Below are positions 27,738-40,510 of a stretch of 64,000 bases of DNA, piece after piece; the first letter of the stretch is position 1, and every line of letters starts with the position of its first letter. A program made the translations under genes and the position numbers. The notes beneath the pieces are model-generated. The model did no database searches and was not told where the DNA came from. It saw only the letters and a list, made by a program, of their open reading frames with translations. Origin of the DNA: Notamacropus eugenii (Eukaryota > Chordata > Mammalia > Diprotodontia > Macropodidae); NCBI RefSeq assembly GCF_028372415.1, contig NC_092879.1, positions 100,125,277 to 100,189,276 on the forward strand. Direction: 5' to 3'.

Positions 27738-27964
27738 TCCAGGGCGGCCGCCCGGGCCGGGCCCGCTCCGCCCCTCTGCGCCCCTCTCCTCTCTTCCCCT
27801 CTCCTCCCCTCCGGACCCGTCCTAGCCTACATGGGCCGGCCGGGCAGCGGAGGAGGTCGGAGGGCTGCAGGAAGCCGCCTGTGTGCCTCGGCGGCCTCCC
27901 CCCTTCCGTGCCCCCTTCAGCCTCGGTTTAGAGGCGCTAGAGCTGCTGGGGGTGGGATGGGATC

Positions 27965-28060
27965 GTGAGTCCAATCCTTTCATTTTGCAGACAGGGAAAC
28001 TGAGGCTCCGAGGGTCGAAGCTACTCTCCCAGCAGAGGCTTGAGGACGTGTGGCTTTTGA
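27965..28060 (-). repeat. MIR-type SINE fragment, inverted
   Basis: Has 'CATTTTGCAGACAGGGAAAC' and 'TGAGGCTCCGAGGGTCG', a decayed inverted MIR core just outside the FOXO4 CpG island. Confidence 0.6.
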
Positions 28061-28224
28061 GCCCAGGGCCCCGGCCTCCAACCTCAGGTCCCTAACGGTG
28101 ACTGCCAGCTGTTCACCCTAGTTGCCCAACAGGCCACTTCACCTCCCAAGGACAGACTACCCATGTTACCATCTGGCCCAGCTGGCACTGTCGTGAAAGC
28201 TTAAAGAAAAGAGCCCACTCTTTG

Positions 28225-28460
28225 AGTCCACTCGAGGATGAAACAGGCCTAGAGAGATTCTGTGACTTGCGCAGGGTCATACAACTCAAAAATGACCTTG
28301 ACCTGCAAGTGGAGAGCTCTCAGACTGCACAGTCAGGGGAGCGGAGATTGATTCCTAGCTTTGCCACTTACTGTCTCTGAGACCTCGGGCAAGTCATCAT
28401 CCAACTTCCTGGACCTCAACTTTTTCCCTCCAACTACCTGATTTCCAAGGGCCCATCCAA
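28225..28460. repeat. Two abutting MIR-type fragments
   Basis: An inverted piece (CTGTGACTTGCGCAGGGTCA, about 28225-28320) is followed by a forward piece (GCCACTTACTGTCTCTGAGA, about 28330-28460). Confidence 0.55.
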
Positions 28461-28689
28461 TGCTACGTGCATTACTGCATACATTTTGTTAGGTCAAAAA
28501 AGACACCTCCTCACAAACATGCCAATAAATGCCATCACAAAGTACGTTTGCTATTTCTCTGTTGCAGACAGAAAGGGGGCTGTATGCCTTGCCTTGAAGG
28601 CTTTTCACTTGGAGCCTCGACTAGTGTAACTGATCAGAGTTCTGTTGCCTCCGTGCCTTGCCGGCGTGTTGATTAATTGAGTGATTCTG

Positions 28690-28890
28690 GTGTACGTTGG
28701 ATTTTCTTCCCTCAACCTTGTCCCATGCTTATTCAAATTCTTATTTGTCTTCTTTATAGCTCAGGCATATTTCATGATATTTGCATATCAGAATTCTTTC
28801 AGGCATTCCTCAATCTCCGGGCACACATTTCCTTTCCAGTTTTTTGTTATTACAAATAATGCCACTGCAAAGTTTTGGACAACCCAGTAG
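28690..28890 (-). repeat. Old L1-like LINE fragment, inverted
   Basis: 'TTCCAGTTTTTTGTTATTAC' and 'AATAATGCCACTGCAAAG' resemble the antisense of the L1 ORF2 C-terminal region. Very diverged. Confidence 0.45.
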
Positions 28891-29079
28891 CTTTTCTTGC
28901 AGAGTTCTAAATTGCTTACCACAAACAGTGATCTAGTTTCCAGCTCCTCCATATTACTAAACTTCAGGAAGTAGTTTACCTCTGCTGGTGCCTTTACTTC
29001 TTCACCACCCATTTGTGCCTTCGACCTTATTGTGGTCCTAAAACTAGACTGCTCTTTCTAGCGTCCCCAGAACTTTTGG

Positions 29080-29500
29080 ACAAATCCCATGGTCTTTTTT
29101 TTCAGTCTTCACCCTTTCTGACTTCCCTGCAGCATTTAGTAGTTTCAAATGTCCCTTCTGAAGTCCCCACCTTAGCCTCAGAGACCCCACAGGCTCCTGG
29201 TTCACCTCCTACATCTCTAACTGTTCCTTTTCAATATCTTCTTCATGGGTTACCAGTCCTCCTGAGCTTTTAATTTAGCAGTTTCCTAAGAGTCCTCTTT
29301 CCTTACACTTCCTTCCTTAGTGATCTAATTCACTGCCATGATCCTGTGTCAATGCCCTGACCTCACCTCAGACCCAGAACTTCATCTCTAACTGCCCAAA
29401 GGACCTGTTTATCTGGATGTCCCACCTATACCTCAAATTTAGCATGTCTAAGACCACACTGAGTATCCTTCCCCTGACACCTGATCCTTCTTAGTATTTT
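29080..29500 (+). repeat. L2 LINE fragment (reverse transcriptase part)
   Basis: It resembles the L2 stretch around the reverse transcriptase active site: 'CACAGGCTCCTGGTTCACCTCCTA', 'AGTGATCTAATTCACTGCCATG', then 'CTGGATGTCCCACCTATACCTCAAA'. Coding capacity is lost. Confidence 0.6.
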
Positions 29501-29609
29501 GATATGAGCCATCCATATTCATACTATCTATTAGCTGTATTGGAAACCGGTTGGCATCCTTTACCTAACCCTAACCCTTTACCAGTCATGGCCAACCAGT
29601 TCCCAAGAT

Positions 29610-31030
29610 TTATCTATTCACACAGAATCTCAGTGTTGGAGGAGACTTCAGAGGTCACCCAATCCCACCTGTGCCTCAATGAGAACCTCGCCTACAACAT
29701 GACCTTCAAGTGATCCTCCAGCTTCTGTTTGAGGAGCTCCAAGGAGGGGGGATCCATCGACTTCTTTTAAATTTCCTCCCATTGCTCCTAGTTCTGTCCA
29801 CTGGGGCCAAGGAGGACGAAGCTAATCCCTCTTCCATGTGAGAGTCCTTCAAATGCTTGAAGATAGCTCCCATGCTGCCTTAAGGCTTCTCTTCTATAGG
29901 ATAATCACCCCTAGTTCCCTCTTTATTGTTCAGTCTTTTCAGCCATGACTCCATTTGGGGTTTTCTTAGCAAAGATACTGAAGTGGTTTGTCATTTCCTT
30001 CTTCAACTCATTTTACAGATGAGGATACTGAGGTAAACAGGGTTAAGTGACTTGCCCAGGGTCTCATAAGTGTCTGAGACCAACCAGATTTGAACTCATG
30101 AAGATGAGTCTTCCCGACTCCAAGCCCAGTGCTCTATCCACTGCAGCACCATCTAGCTACCCTAGTTCCTTCTACCAATCCTTACATGGCGTCGACTCAT
30201 GATCCTTCCCCATCCTAGTTGTTCTCCTCTGAACGTCCTTCCTAAAATGTGGTACCCAGAACTGAAGACTTAAGATACTTCATTTGTGGCCTGACCAGAG
30301 CACTCTGTCATCCAGTGTATTAGCTTTGTGACATCTACAAATTTGATGAGCCTGCCACCTGCGCCTTTATCGAAAAGAAAACCCAGAGCCCTCCATGGGC
30401 CATTCTACTGTAGACCTCTTTCCATAACACATAATGATTAATAATAACTGTTCTTTGCCTCTGGCTACTCAATTAGTTTCCAATCCAAGTCTTACGTAGA
30501 GCACATTTCTCTCTTTTCCCCTGGAATAGCACAAGATATTTGGCCAAATGCTCTGCCCAAATCTGGGTAATGACATTGACACCGCTCCTCTGGTCTACCA
30601 ATTTCATAACCAGTGAGAAAAGGTTATAAAGTTGATCCGGTATGACCTACTCTTGGGAGCTTTTTGTGATCACTGCTTCTTTTTGTAGATGGTCACTAAC
30701 CATCCTTTTAAATGACGAATGCATTTGGGATTGCCCACTGGTATGTAGTATTCTGGCTCCATTCTCTTTCCTTCTGTTGAAACTTACCCTTCTGCAGTTC
30801 TTCTACCCCTGCTGTGATTTCTACAATTTCTCCAAGCTCACTAACCAGTAACTGGCTTAGCAATCACGTTTGCCAAGTATTTCAGTGCTCTGGGGAGCTA
30901 GATGTTCTCTTGCTATGCATTGACTTACTTATCTTGAATACCAACTCCCTCCTAGACATTTTTGTTCTGTCCTTTCCAGTACAAAGATCATTCTCCTTGG
31001 CAGAGAAAACAAAGGTTAAATAATAGTTAA
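29610..31030 (-). mobile_element. CR1/L3-clade LINE remnant, inverted, split by a SINE
   Basis: In antisense it carries the familiar CR1/L3 series: 'ACAGAATCTCAGTGTTGGAG' (3' end), 'GTACCCAGAACTGAAGA', 'GCCTGACCAGAGCA', 'TTAGCTTTGTGACATCTAC', 'CAAATGCTCTGCCCAAATCT', 'TCACTAACCATCCTTTTAAA', 'TTAGCAATCACGTTTGCCAA' and 'AGCTAGATGTTCTCTTGCTA'. The order is preserved across roughly 1.2 kb, excluding the SINE at 29922-30165. Very old; not coding. Confidence 0.75.
29922..30165 (-). repeat. Tailed marsupial SINE inserted in the CR1/L3 remnant
   Basis: Inverted copy: tail 'GGGGTTTTCTTAGCAAAGAT' at left, core 'CATTTTACAGATGAGGATAC', head complement 'GTGCTCTATCCACTGCAGCA' at right. 'CCCTAGTTCC' occurs at both edges (near 29909 and 30161), a possible target-site duplication. 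Confidence 0.85.
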
Positions 31031-31559
31031 GCCTTCTTCTTCTCTCTTTTCCTCTCTCTTTGTCTCTCTCTCCCTCCCTTCCCCCTCCTTCAGTCTCTTT
31101 GTCTTAATTTTGATTATTTTTAATCTCTCATTCATCAGTTATCATAATCTCATCTACTATGAGCAATAGTCCTTTTTCCTCCCCCTTCTTTGATCATCCT
31201 CTTTTTTCCCAAGTACAGATTTTAAAAAGGACCAATAACCCTCCCTGACTTCTAGATTCTGTGCATGGCTCTTGAAAAGCTAAATTTCTTAGTGAATTTC
31301 TTACCTATAAGGAGGCTATACTATAGTCCTGGTGAAAATGGATAAGGGTACCAAAGTCAGGTGGGGGCCATGGGACTGAAGGCATGAGCTGGTCAAACTG
31401 GGCAGTACTTTAAAGTACACCAATAGGTAAATCAGAGCTGCCATCTTGTTACTGGCAAAGGATAGACATTCGTTGACAGGCAGAGCTGACAAGTGGGATG
31501 GTTAGGATGCTGCCATTTGGATTTAGAGCTGACATTTCACTTGTGGTCTAAACGTTGCA

Positions 31560-31850
31560 AAGAGCTTACCTTAGCCCAATCCCATGAGGGACAGAACCCA
31601 AGGGTTATTTCATCTCCATTTTACAGATGAATAAAAGGTTCAGGAAGGAGGAGTGACCTGTGGAGGAGCCCACCACTCTTAAGTGTGGTCCAGGGAAAGG
31701 GGACCTGGATTTGGAAATCCCCTTTTGGTCACTTACCATCTACTCGTGTGGCCCTTCCCCTCCATGAGCCCTCCCTGGAGAAGCAGAGGTTGGAGTTCAC
31801 TACTTCTAGTATCTCCACCAGCTCTAAATGGATGTTTCTGGGTATCAGAG
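31560..31850. repeat. Inverted and forward MIR-type fragments
   Basis: Inverted piece with 'CATCTCCATTTTACAGATGA' (31560-31680) and a forward-like piece (31690-31850). Both diverged. Confidence 0.5.
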
Positions 31851-31999
31851 GCAGGACCATAGATTGAAAACTGTAAGGAGCACTGGAGATTACTTTATTC
31901 CAACCACTCACTTGAGTAAGGGAGACTTGATACCAAGTCTCCTGCCTCCCAGGCTAGCCTGCTAGCCACTCTACCCCTTCTCATTAGTTTGGCTGGTTT

Positions 32000-33800
32000 G
32001 AAAATCTTCATTTGTCCAACTCAGCGTTCTGTAACCCTTGAAGTACTATCTAGGGTATACTGAAAATTTTTAGGGCAGCTTGAAGCTAAAAAAGGTTAAA
32101 AGGTTAAAAACCTAAGGATTATTTGTAAGAATTGGGAAGATACTAGGCATCACCATTACCACCATCATCATTATTTCACCCAGAGGTAATCAGTTCCTAG
32201 GGCAATGCTTTACCCTGACCAAACCTACAAGATTCTGATTTTTTCTTAAGTCTAGGATGTTGATTTCTTACCTTACCTTGAGAAAGCTGATTGCCATGTG
32301 GCCTGGAATCTGTGTTCTGTGGTGTGTGTGTATCAGTTGGTCAGCACATTCCTTTCCCAGTCAAACTGTCTGTTTCTGAAAGGAAATCAGAATCAGAAAG
32401 GAGCTTGGGGAGCATTGAATCAGAGCAAAAAGTACAGGATGGCCTTAAAGGATAATCACATGAAACCTGCTGCACCTGTTGTGGGTGCCACTACCGCCAC
32501 CAGACCATGCAAGGGCCACCTCTTCTCTGAGGGGCTCCCAGGACTCCTGCGGCCAGCCATGTCAGAGGAACAGCTTCCTGGACAGTTCTCTCCTTCTAGA
32601 ATCCATCCAGTTGAGCGGCTGCCTTGCTGTCCCCATGTGTCACTGACATGTTATACATGTCCAAGATTACTACTTATCTTTGCCAAGTTTCATTTAGGCT
32701 GATGAAGGTTGGGAGCCTCCCTAGGCTGTCGGGGAGAGCAAGCCTAGAATGTTGGGGAGAGCAAGCCTAGAGAGATACTCCAGTCATCCTGGCACCACAT
32801 TTACTAATCATGTCGGGGAAAGGAGGAGGGTTCAGTTTGCTCCTCTCATCCACTTGGGGCTGCTTCAGTGGGGCCCCCCACTGGAAGGGGGCAACATTTA
32901 GGGTCAGCCAAGAGACCCCCCCACAAAGACAGGGCTAGACTTTCTCATAGGGCCCCTGACTCCTCAGTCCTGACTTGTGTTTCTCTTAGTTATTCTAAGG
33001 CCTTATTTCATGAAGTGACATTTCTGGAAGTAAATATTACCCAGGATTAAAACAACATGAAGTGAAACTAGGACCAGCAAAACTATGCAAGGTCACTCTG
33101 TAACTCCCAAGCAAAACTTGGCAGAACACAATCTACAACAGGTCCCCAAGGGTGTTCTTTGCCATCCCCCACATTAGATTAAACTGGTCCTTGAAAAAGA
33201 CACATGCGTGTTCTATAATGCTCTTTTGTCCTGTTATCTAATGTGTCTATGTAGAGAAGAAGCAAGCATTTGCAAGGCCAGGGAAATTAAGATATACCGG
33301 AACAAAGACATTTTCTAGCCATCCCAGTCATGTGAAAGAAGGGGTGGGGGCACTGATATTTAGGTATTCTGTACTGCTGAGTAGGGGAAAGGAGTTTCTT
33401 CCTTCCTCTCTGTTACTTGTTCCCTTTTAAAAAGATGATTTTTATGGGACGGGGATATTGTGGTTCTTTCTTTCCGCTCCTTTGTCCTGGGGCTGGGAGA
33501 GGACTTTAGAGCATGCTGGCTCCTGCTTTCCCTTTCTGAGGGCTGAGAGAGTCTGAAATGTTCTTGCTCATTCTAAAGAAACAGAAATTCTAAGGCATCC
33601 CACAGATCACCGGGGAGGTGCCCCTCACCCCCGGGAAGTCACCTGGGAAAGGTATCTTTCTGATCTCTAGACCATATTTCCAGAGGTACCTTCCTTGCAC
33701 GCTACAGCCTCCCCTTCTGGTCTCTCTGTGGGGATGGATCATTTCCTCCTCCCCAACCTTTTCCTCTCATTCATCTATTCATTCCCTATAGTTCTTTGGT
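32000..33800. other. Gene-free interval, nothing recognised
   Basis: Open frames here are short and show no family signature or splice structure. Only a 23-base tandem duplication at 32727-32772 stands out. Confidence 0.4.
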
Positions 33801-33814
33801 TCTCTCCTAAAAAG

Positions 33815-33990
33815 AAGACTAGGATCCTAGGTCTTGAACTGGAAGGGACTCCAGAGGGGCCCCCGCCCTCATTTTGCAGATGATAAACTGAGGCCCAAGG
33901 AGGTTAAGGGACATGTGTAAAGTCACAATGGTAGGAAGTATCAGAGGGAATATTTGAACTCAAGTCAGAGTGCCCTAAGTATAAACTTGC
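33815..33990 (-). repeat. MIR- or L3-like fragment, inverted
   Basis: 'CTTGAACTGGAAGGGACTCC', 'CATTTTGCAGATGATAAACT' and 'TTGAACTCAAGTCAGAGTG' fit an inverted old SINE/LINE 3' end. Confidence 0.55.
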
Positions 33991-34369
33991 TTTGAGAAGA
34001 AGTCCTATGCAATTAGGAGTTGCGGGGTCCAGTCCGGCAATGTGCCTTACAGCTAAAGGAAAAAGAGCCCAAGTTCCGAGGCTCTTGGGGATATATGTGG
34101 AAGAGACAAGCATGTGCCCATGAGAGAAGTCTTGCTAAGTTTTTACTCTGTTTCAGACTGGAAAGCCTGACCCACTGGCATCATGCGGCAAGAAGGCCCT
34201 GGCACAGGACAGACATCCAACTGGAAAGTGGTCTAGTGGGGCACCTAGAAAGCTGCAGTGGCTGGGGCCAGCATTACCGACATGCACCCCCGGGAGGGCT
34301 GAGGGAGCTGAGCCTCTCAGTCAGGGACAACTGATCAAAATGAGCAAGAAGGAGAATCTGCAAAATAGC

Positions 34370-34595
34370 TGATGTCTCGAAAGTGATTCCACAAAGTGCT
34401 CTAAGTAGGTAATTTTATTGGATTCTCACAATACCTTTAGATGAGGGGCATTATGGGCATTATTACCTCCATTTGATGGTAGAAGAATCAGGTTTAGGGA
34501 GGTTCACTGACTTGCCCAGGGTCACACAGTTAGGAATGACCCAGGTAGGACTTGCCAGCCTTTGAGTCTAAGGACTCTTTCCAACACCATGGGCA
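34370..34595 (-). repeat. MIR/Ther-1-type SINE, inverted
   Basis: 'TTATTGGATTCTCACAATAC', 'GACTTGCCCAGGGTCACACA' and the head complement follow in the right order. Confidence 0.8.
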
Positions 34596-34599
34596 TTTT

Positions 34600-36640
34600 C
34601 CATAGGCCAAGGGAAACATTGTGGAGGTCTGGACTGTATGGCTTAAACCTTGAAGACTGTCTCAAGAGAGGAAAGGCTTGTCCATGGACCAGGGCCAGTC
34701 AGGGAAGAAAGGCTTCTTAATGGGAATCTATGGCTGTTGACGCATTCATTTCTCTGCAGCAGTGCCAAAGCAGGAATTGTTGTCCCGCTGCCCTCACCCC
34801 TGCACATCCTGCTACACAGCTTATCCCAACACATGTACAACACACCTGGGTGATGGTTATGGCTTAATATGGTATGAGCACAGTGTACAAGCCTCTGGAG
34901 ATGGGGGGTGGGGGTGGTGACCAATTCTCACTGCAATTCCCAAGTGCTGTCCTCTATGGAGACGTGAATTGAGGTAGGCAACAAAGGAGAAATTGGGATG
35001 CTCAGGTTTGACTTCTGTCCCAGATGGGGTGGAGTCTTCCTGGTTGGACAAGTTGTCTACTTACCACAGATCTGGGAATTCCTCGAGCCTATGAATGAAT
35101 GACTTACCTGGCTGATGAGTCCAGGAAGACCTAAGGTCCCTTTCTCTTCTCACCCCAAAACAGTTTAAGCCTTGCAGGGAGTGGACCAAATCTTTCCTTT
35201 TCTCCAAACCTCAAAAGAACTTGGCCAACTGGAACTTGTACAGCTTGTGGGGCAGAGGTAGATGGGGGAACCCACAGCCATGAACTATCAGGTATCCAAA
35301 TGCATTCGGGATTCCAAGAGTGGGGTGGTGGGTGGTGTCGGGTGGTGGCAGGTGCCTAATTTAGAGCCGCTGGGAAGAGAAGAGGAATCGTCTAGGTGAA
35401 AGTTTGACATAGAGTCAGTTGCTGCTTGGGAGCAGTTTTACCTTTGACATGTAGAAACTGGACACAACAGTATAGTGTCTGGGACGGGTGATTCTGGGGC
35501 CCTCTCTAGTGCAACAGGTCTTGCTTTTCAACCATTCAGGACTCCAAGACCACTCCAATGAAATTAGAAAGAGCCTTTCTGTCTCAGAGCTGGAACTACC
35601 ACTCCCAGTAAAGTTGTAGAGCTGGCTGGGTAACTGTCAGAGGGTGTGATCTGATTAGAAGGCTAGGGCTAGGGTCTGTGGGGAGTTGGGAGTGGCTTAC
35701 TGAAGCTGAAGCAGATCTGTTTGGTGTTCACAAGTGGTAGGGGTTGGAAACATTCTCCAGAGTCTGACATGTTCCCTGAACTTCGGACAGCCCATTTCAA
35801 AAAGTAAAGCTTTCCTTCTGTTACCCCTGGGGCTCAGTTTCCTCAAACCAAAATGAGGGGGCTGGAGTATATAATCTATAAATCCCCTTCTAACTCTAAA
35901 ACCCTATAGGATTGGCAGGTTCCATATCTCGAGATTCTAAAAGAGACTATAGTTTACAAGAGATGAGAGCTTCTGAAAAGCAAAAGTTCTAGCTGTACAC
36001 TCACCAACAATCCCCCAAAAGAAAAAGAAACCAATGTTGCTGCACAGGATGCTCTCTGATGAGATTAGACTTAGAGAATTTTATTGAAATAAAAAAAATG
36101 GAAGGAAGGACATATAACCAAGGATGAATTTGGAAGAGTGAGCAGAACATGATGGTTGAATGTCAAGAACGTCAGAGCCCAGAATAAGGATTAAAGAAAA
36201 CAAAAAGGGCTTTTTACCTCCTGGAAGAAGAAGAACAATGGAGGGAAAGGCCATCTCCAGGAAGGTAAGAGGGTGCAGGGTTACCAAGTGTCAGGGAAAG
36301 CAGATGTGCTTGACTAGTTCAACCTTTTGGAAAAGCGAATTTCTAATTGATAAATTTTATCTTAAGATTCCTCAATCCATAACTGATGTCCAAATATATG
36401 AAGAAAAAGCAGAGAAAGAAGAAATGGCTGTTACATGAGCAAGGACAAGTGAAAATCTATAAACAAGTCAAAGAAAAAGCAAAATTAAAAAAAAATAAAA
36501 CCCATTAAAAAAACCATTTAGTAAGGAATGCAAAAGAGTGGCTGTGAATCACTATTCACACAATTCTAGTCTTGCTTTCTTCCTACATTGGTAAAAAAGA
36601 AAGGAAAACTGAGCATGAACTCCAAGAGGATACCACTAAC
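34600..36640. other. Gene-free interval, nothing recognised
   Basis: No gene, RNA or clear repeat beyond a weak forward MIR-like piece near 35825-35925 ('GGGGCTCAGTTTCCTCAAAC'). Confidence 0.4.
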
Positions 36641-39103
36641 ACCTCCACTGTCTTTCCGATGAACTTTGTTACTCTGCTGTCGTCTTCATTTTCCTACTTC
36701 TTTGTCTTCAGTACAGTATGTACTCTTCCAATTTGGCTTCCCACGTTATTTTGTATTTTTCTGATTCCTCCTAACTTTCACTGTAAGAATATTACAATTG
36801 CTTTAGCTGTTCCCCAGTAGCTGGGCACATAGTTTGTTTCCACTTTGTTTCTTTTGCTAGTACAAATAATGTTACCATGGCCCAGAGGGGTCTTTGACTT
36901 TCTTCCATAGGGTATGAGCTGCAAAGTGGAACAGATGCCTGGCTTGAAAGGTATCCATGTTTTTGTAACTCTTTTGCGGGTAACTTCAATTTCTTTCAGT
37001 AAGGGGAATGGTTTCTCCACTTGAAACAGAAGCACAGCACAGTAAAGAAACAATCAGAAACCAAATTAGGTGTAAGAATCCAGGAACAGATGCTCCAAGT
37101 GAATTCAGCTCTTAGGGACAGCAGGAATGGTGACTGAAGGTACCCCAAAATGAGACTTGGTTCTTGAAAACTCAAGATGGGCAAATATTATCTGGATTTT
37201 CAAAGGTGGGGAACAAAGTAGATCCAGGCAACCAGAAGATTAGTCACCTTGACATTGGTGCCTAGGAAAATCCTAGCACAGATGATTAAATAGATGCTTC
37301 ATGAGCATTTAGAAAGAATGTAGGGATCACTTGGAGCTAACATAAATTTTAATAAGACTGAGCCTTGCCAAGCTAACCTCTTGTTATTTTTGGCTAGGTT
37401 TGTCAAGGTCATTTGAAATTGAAATTTAGGTTTGAAAGGGAGGGGGGAATTCTGTGAATGTAGTGTTCCCTTGAGATCAGCAAAGCATAACCTTTAGCCC
37501 ACATCATTCAATCTTCGGTTTTTCCGGATTCTTTCTAGTTGATCTCAATTAAATTATAAGATTTCATTGCAGTAATATAGCGCAATTTATTTAACCATTC
37601 CCCTGTTATTAGACATCTCAGTTGTCGTTGTTGTTTTTAATAGCGCCATGTGTTGCTAGGAAAATTGTCAAGCAGATAGCTTTTTGCTTTTGATAAAGAA
37701 AAATGAGAGATTGTGAAAATATTTGTGGCAAATATAACCGATAACTTGACATCTAATAGATATAAGAAAGTGTTTAAAAAGTCACAGTGATAACTCTCAG
37801 TCCACGATGAATACCTGGTCAAAGGATACGGACAAATAATTTTCAAAAGAGGAAGCATCAGTTGCTAATAATTATTTGAAAAAAATGCCCCAGCTCAGTA
37901 ATAGTCAAATGGTTGCCAAGTAGCCATCATCAGACATGGCCAAAATGTTGTTTTGTTTTGTTTAACTGAATTTTCTTCGTTGTCACAGAGCAGCAGTGGG
38001 GAGCCACATCAATAGTTTTAACAAGAGCACCAATAAAATGTTTTTTAAAATATCTGGTACTGGATGAAAAATAGGAAAGTCAGCCAGTCGAATAGATTAG
38101 ATAAGCACAACTTAGAGAAAAGCAAACATAGTAGGGGCTAGTCTTTGATCAGCCTGAGATCAGAAAATATTAAGGGAAATTATTGAAAAAGACCATTATC
38201 TTTACTCAAAATGACCTTTGGGGAAAATTAGAAGGTATTTAGAGAAAAGCTGGTTTCAGTAAGCACTATAAATTCCAAAAGGATAAATGATGCATGTAGT
38301 TAATGAGTTCGAGGAGAATTGAATGTTCTGTTTTGTAGAACTGTGGATCCAGCGCTTAGTACATAGTAGGTATTTAATCAATGTTCATTAATTGATTATC
38401 GAAGAAGTCCATAACCAGTCATAGCATCAAGAATTCAACGAAAGGGCAAATAGACCACTTTGAACATATAAAAATGAGAAACTTTGGCACAATCCTCCTA
38501 AAATTAGAAGAAGAGATAAGGAGCTGGGAAAAAAAATCTTTGCGCATAACATTTTGGATAAAAGTTAGACATCCAAAATCTCTAAGAAATTTACCCAAAT
38601 CTTTAAGATCGAGAGCTATTACTCAATAGCGAAGCGATCAAAGGACATGAGCAGAGAATTCTCACAAAAAAAAAAAAAGGAAACAAACTATCAATAACCA
38701 TCTTAAAAAGTGCCCCAAATGACTATAATCAGCGAATGCAAGTAACAGCAGCTGAGTTGTAAATCACACAGCCACTGGGGAATGGTGAAACAAATAGTAA
38801 TACATGAATTCGATGGGATGGTTTTGTACCATTGGAGATGATAAATATAAGGAATTCCGAAAAACTTGCGCAGACTTCTATGAGCTGCTAAAGACTGAGG
38901 AAAGTAAAACCAGAAGAATAATATACACAGTGACTACAACGTAAATGAAAAGATCCAGAAAACGAAACTAAAGACTGTATAATTATAATGACTAAGCTTG
39001 GCCCCAGAGAAGACATGAGAAAATGCATCTGCCTCTTTTTCAGTGGAAGTGTGCAGTGTTGCTGTTAAACACAGTGAATGAACTAGTCGGTTTCACTGAA
39101 CTG

Positions 39104-39149
<46 letters not shown>

Positions 39150-39420
39150 AGCTTTGACAAAACTATATAAAATCAACCTCCTGCTCATCAAATTGGAGAA
39201 GATGGTAAAAGATTGAGAAATCTTTTTTGGTGGGGATGCAGGAAAGAAGAATGCTAAATTCATTGTTAAGGGAGCTGTGAACTGGCCTAATCATTTTGAA
39301 AAAATGATGAGAAATATTTAAGAAAAGTTTTGAAATTATTCAAACTTTCACACAATCATCTTGTATCTATACCCTGTGGAGATTATTGACAACCAAAAAA
39401 AGACCTACCTGGAGGAAAAT
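36640..39420. repeat. Mosaic of old L1 fragments in both orientations
   Basis: Antisense pieces at about 36740-36990 and 37560-37660; forward pieces at about 37790-37920 ('CCTGGTCAAAGGATACGGAC'), 38440-39060 (ORF2 end to 3'UTR) and 39170-39400. The order does not follow a single L1, so several insertions or rearrangements are involved. Confidence 0.6.
39104..39146 (+). repeat. (TG)n microsatellite
   Basis: About 21 uninterrupted TG units within the old L1 mosaic. Confidence 0.9.
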
Positions 39421-39954
39421 ATTTTCCATATTTTGTCATTAGTACAAATTCAGGTATTGACTGGGTGACAGAGCCTCCCTTTTAACTCTGAATTCTCCAG
39501 TTCTTTTCCCAGAGGCACCTAGTGCAGGAGTGTACCAGAGGCCCCTCAAACTGACTCTAGAGTCAATTATAAACTGTTCACAGTAAGCATTTAACCCTCA
39601 GAAATGTCCAACATGGCAGTTCAGGGCTGGCTTTCTTGTGTGTGGTGATCGTCTGAATTTAAAAGAGTCATGGAGAAAAAGGTGTGTTCTGTCCACATTC
39701 TTCCCTTGGAGATGCAGTCTACTGGCACACTCCCACACTTGTATAGTGCCTAGCTTATTCGAAATCGTGGTGTGGTTGTTCTCTCCTCTGGTCAGATGAC
39801 ATTTGGAATATTGTTTTATTTTTTAGTTCTGGGCACCATACTTTCCAAAATATTCTGAGAAAGTGAAGTGTGTACAGGAGGTGATCATGAAGATGAAGGT
39901 TCTGGAAACCCAGTCATATCGCGCCCCCCCCCCCCCATCCATAGTACTTTGCGA

Positions 39955-40105
39955 ACTTTATTTAAAACAATATTTTATTTTTTCCCAATTACATGTAAAG
40001 ACAAATTTTAGCATTCATTTTTATAAGATTTTGAGTTCTACATTTTTCTCTCTCCCTCTCTCCCCTTCCCTCTTCCTAAAATGGTAAGCAATTTGATATA
40101 GGTTA
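39955..40105 (-). repeat. L1 3'UTR fragment, inverted
   Basis: 'CCCAATTACATGTAAAGACA' and 'ATAAGATTTTGAGTTCTACA' match the antisense end of the marsupial L1 3'UTR; the same text recurs at 61060-61200. Confidence 0.8.
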
Positions 40106-40284
40106 TATTACTTTGGTAATTTTAATCAGTATTTGTTGAATTGAATTGGAGTCAGTGTAGAATCTGAGCACTGAGACCAGGACTCTGGTGGCTTCAATCC
40201 TAAGGGACAAATTCTTAGCACATGAGCATAGCACAACAAGGTACCAGAGGATCAGGAGTCAAAGGGTAGGGTAGGGAGTGGGGT

Positions 40285-40510
40285 GTCGGGCAATTCAGTG
40301 ACTAGAGCCCTAGGTCTGGAGTCAGGAAGCCTCATTTTCCTCAGTTCAAATCTGTCCTCAGACTGTGCGACCCTGGGTAAGTCACTTAACCTTGTTTGCC
40401 TCGGTTTCCTCATCTGTAAAGTGAGCTGGAAAAGGAAATGGTGAACCACTCCAGTATCTTTGCCAAGAAAAGCCCAAATGGGATCATGAAGGGTCTGATA
40501 TGACGGACAA
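40285..40510 (+). repeat. Tailed marsupial SINE
   Basis: Head TCTGGAGTCAGGAAGCCTCA, core TTTCCTCATCTGTAAAGTGA and tail ATCTTTGCCAAGAAAAGCCC. Confidence 0.85.

Larger units (their letters stand above)
25990..27960. promoter_or_regulatory. CpG-island promoter of FOXO4
   Basis: About 2 kb of very GC-rich, CpG-dense sequence spans the start of intron 1, exon 1 and the upstream flank. It contains CGG/GCG runs, long G runs (26449-26473, 25 G; 26478-26486, 9 G) and GC boxes. FOXO4 transcription should begin above 27079 on the minus strand. Confidence 0.75.

Noticed and set aside
32298-32702. 134-residue open frame between FOXO4 and SNX12
   Set aside because: No domain, no codon-level or motif signature, and no splice partners; treated as chance.
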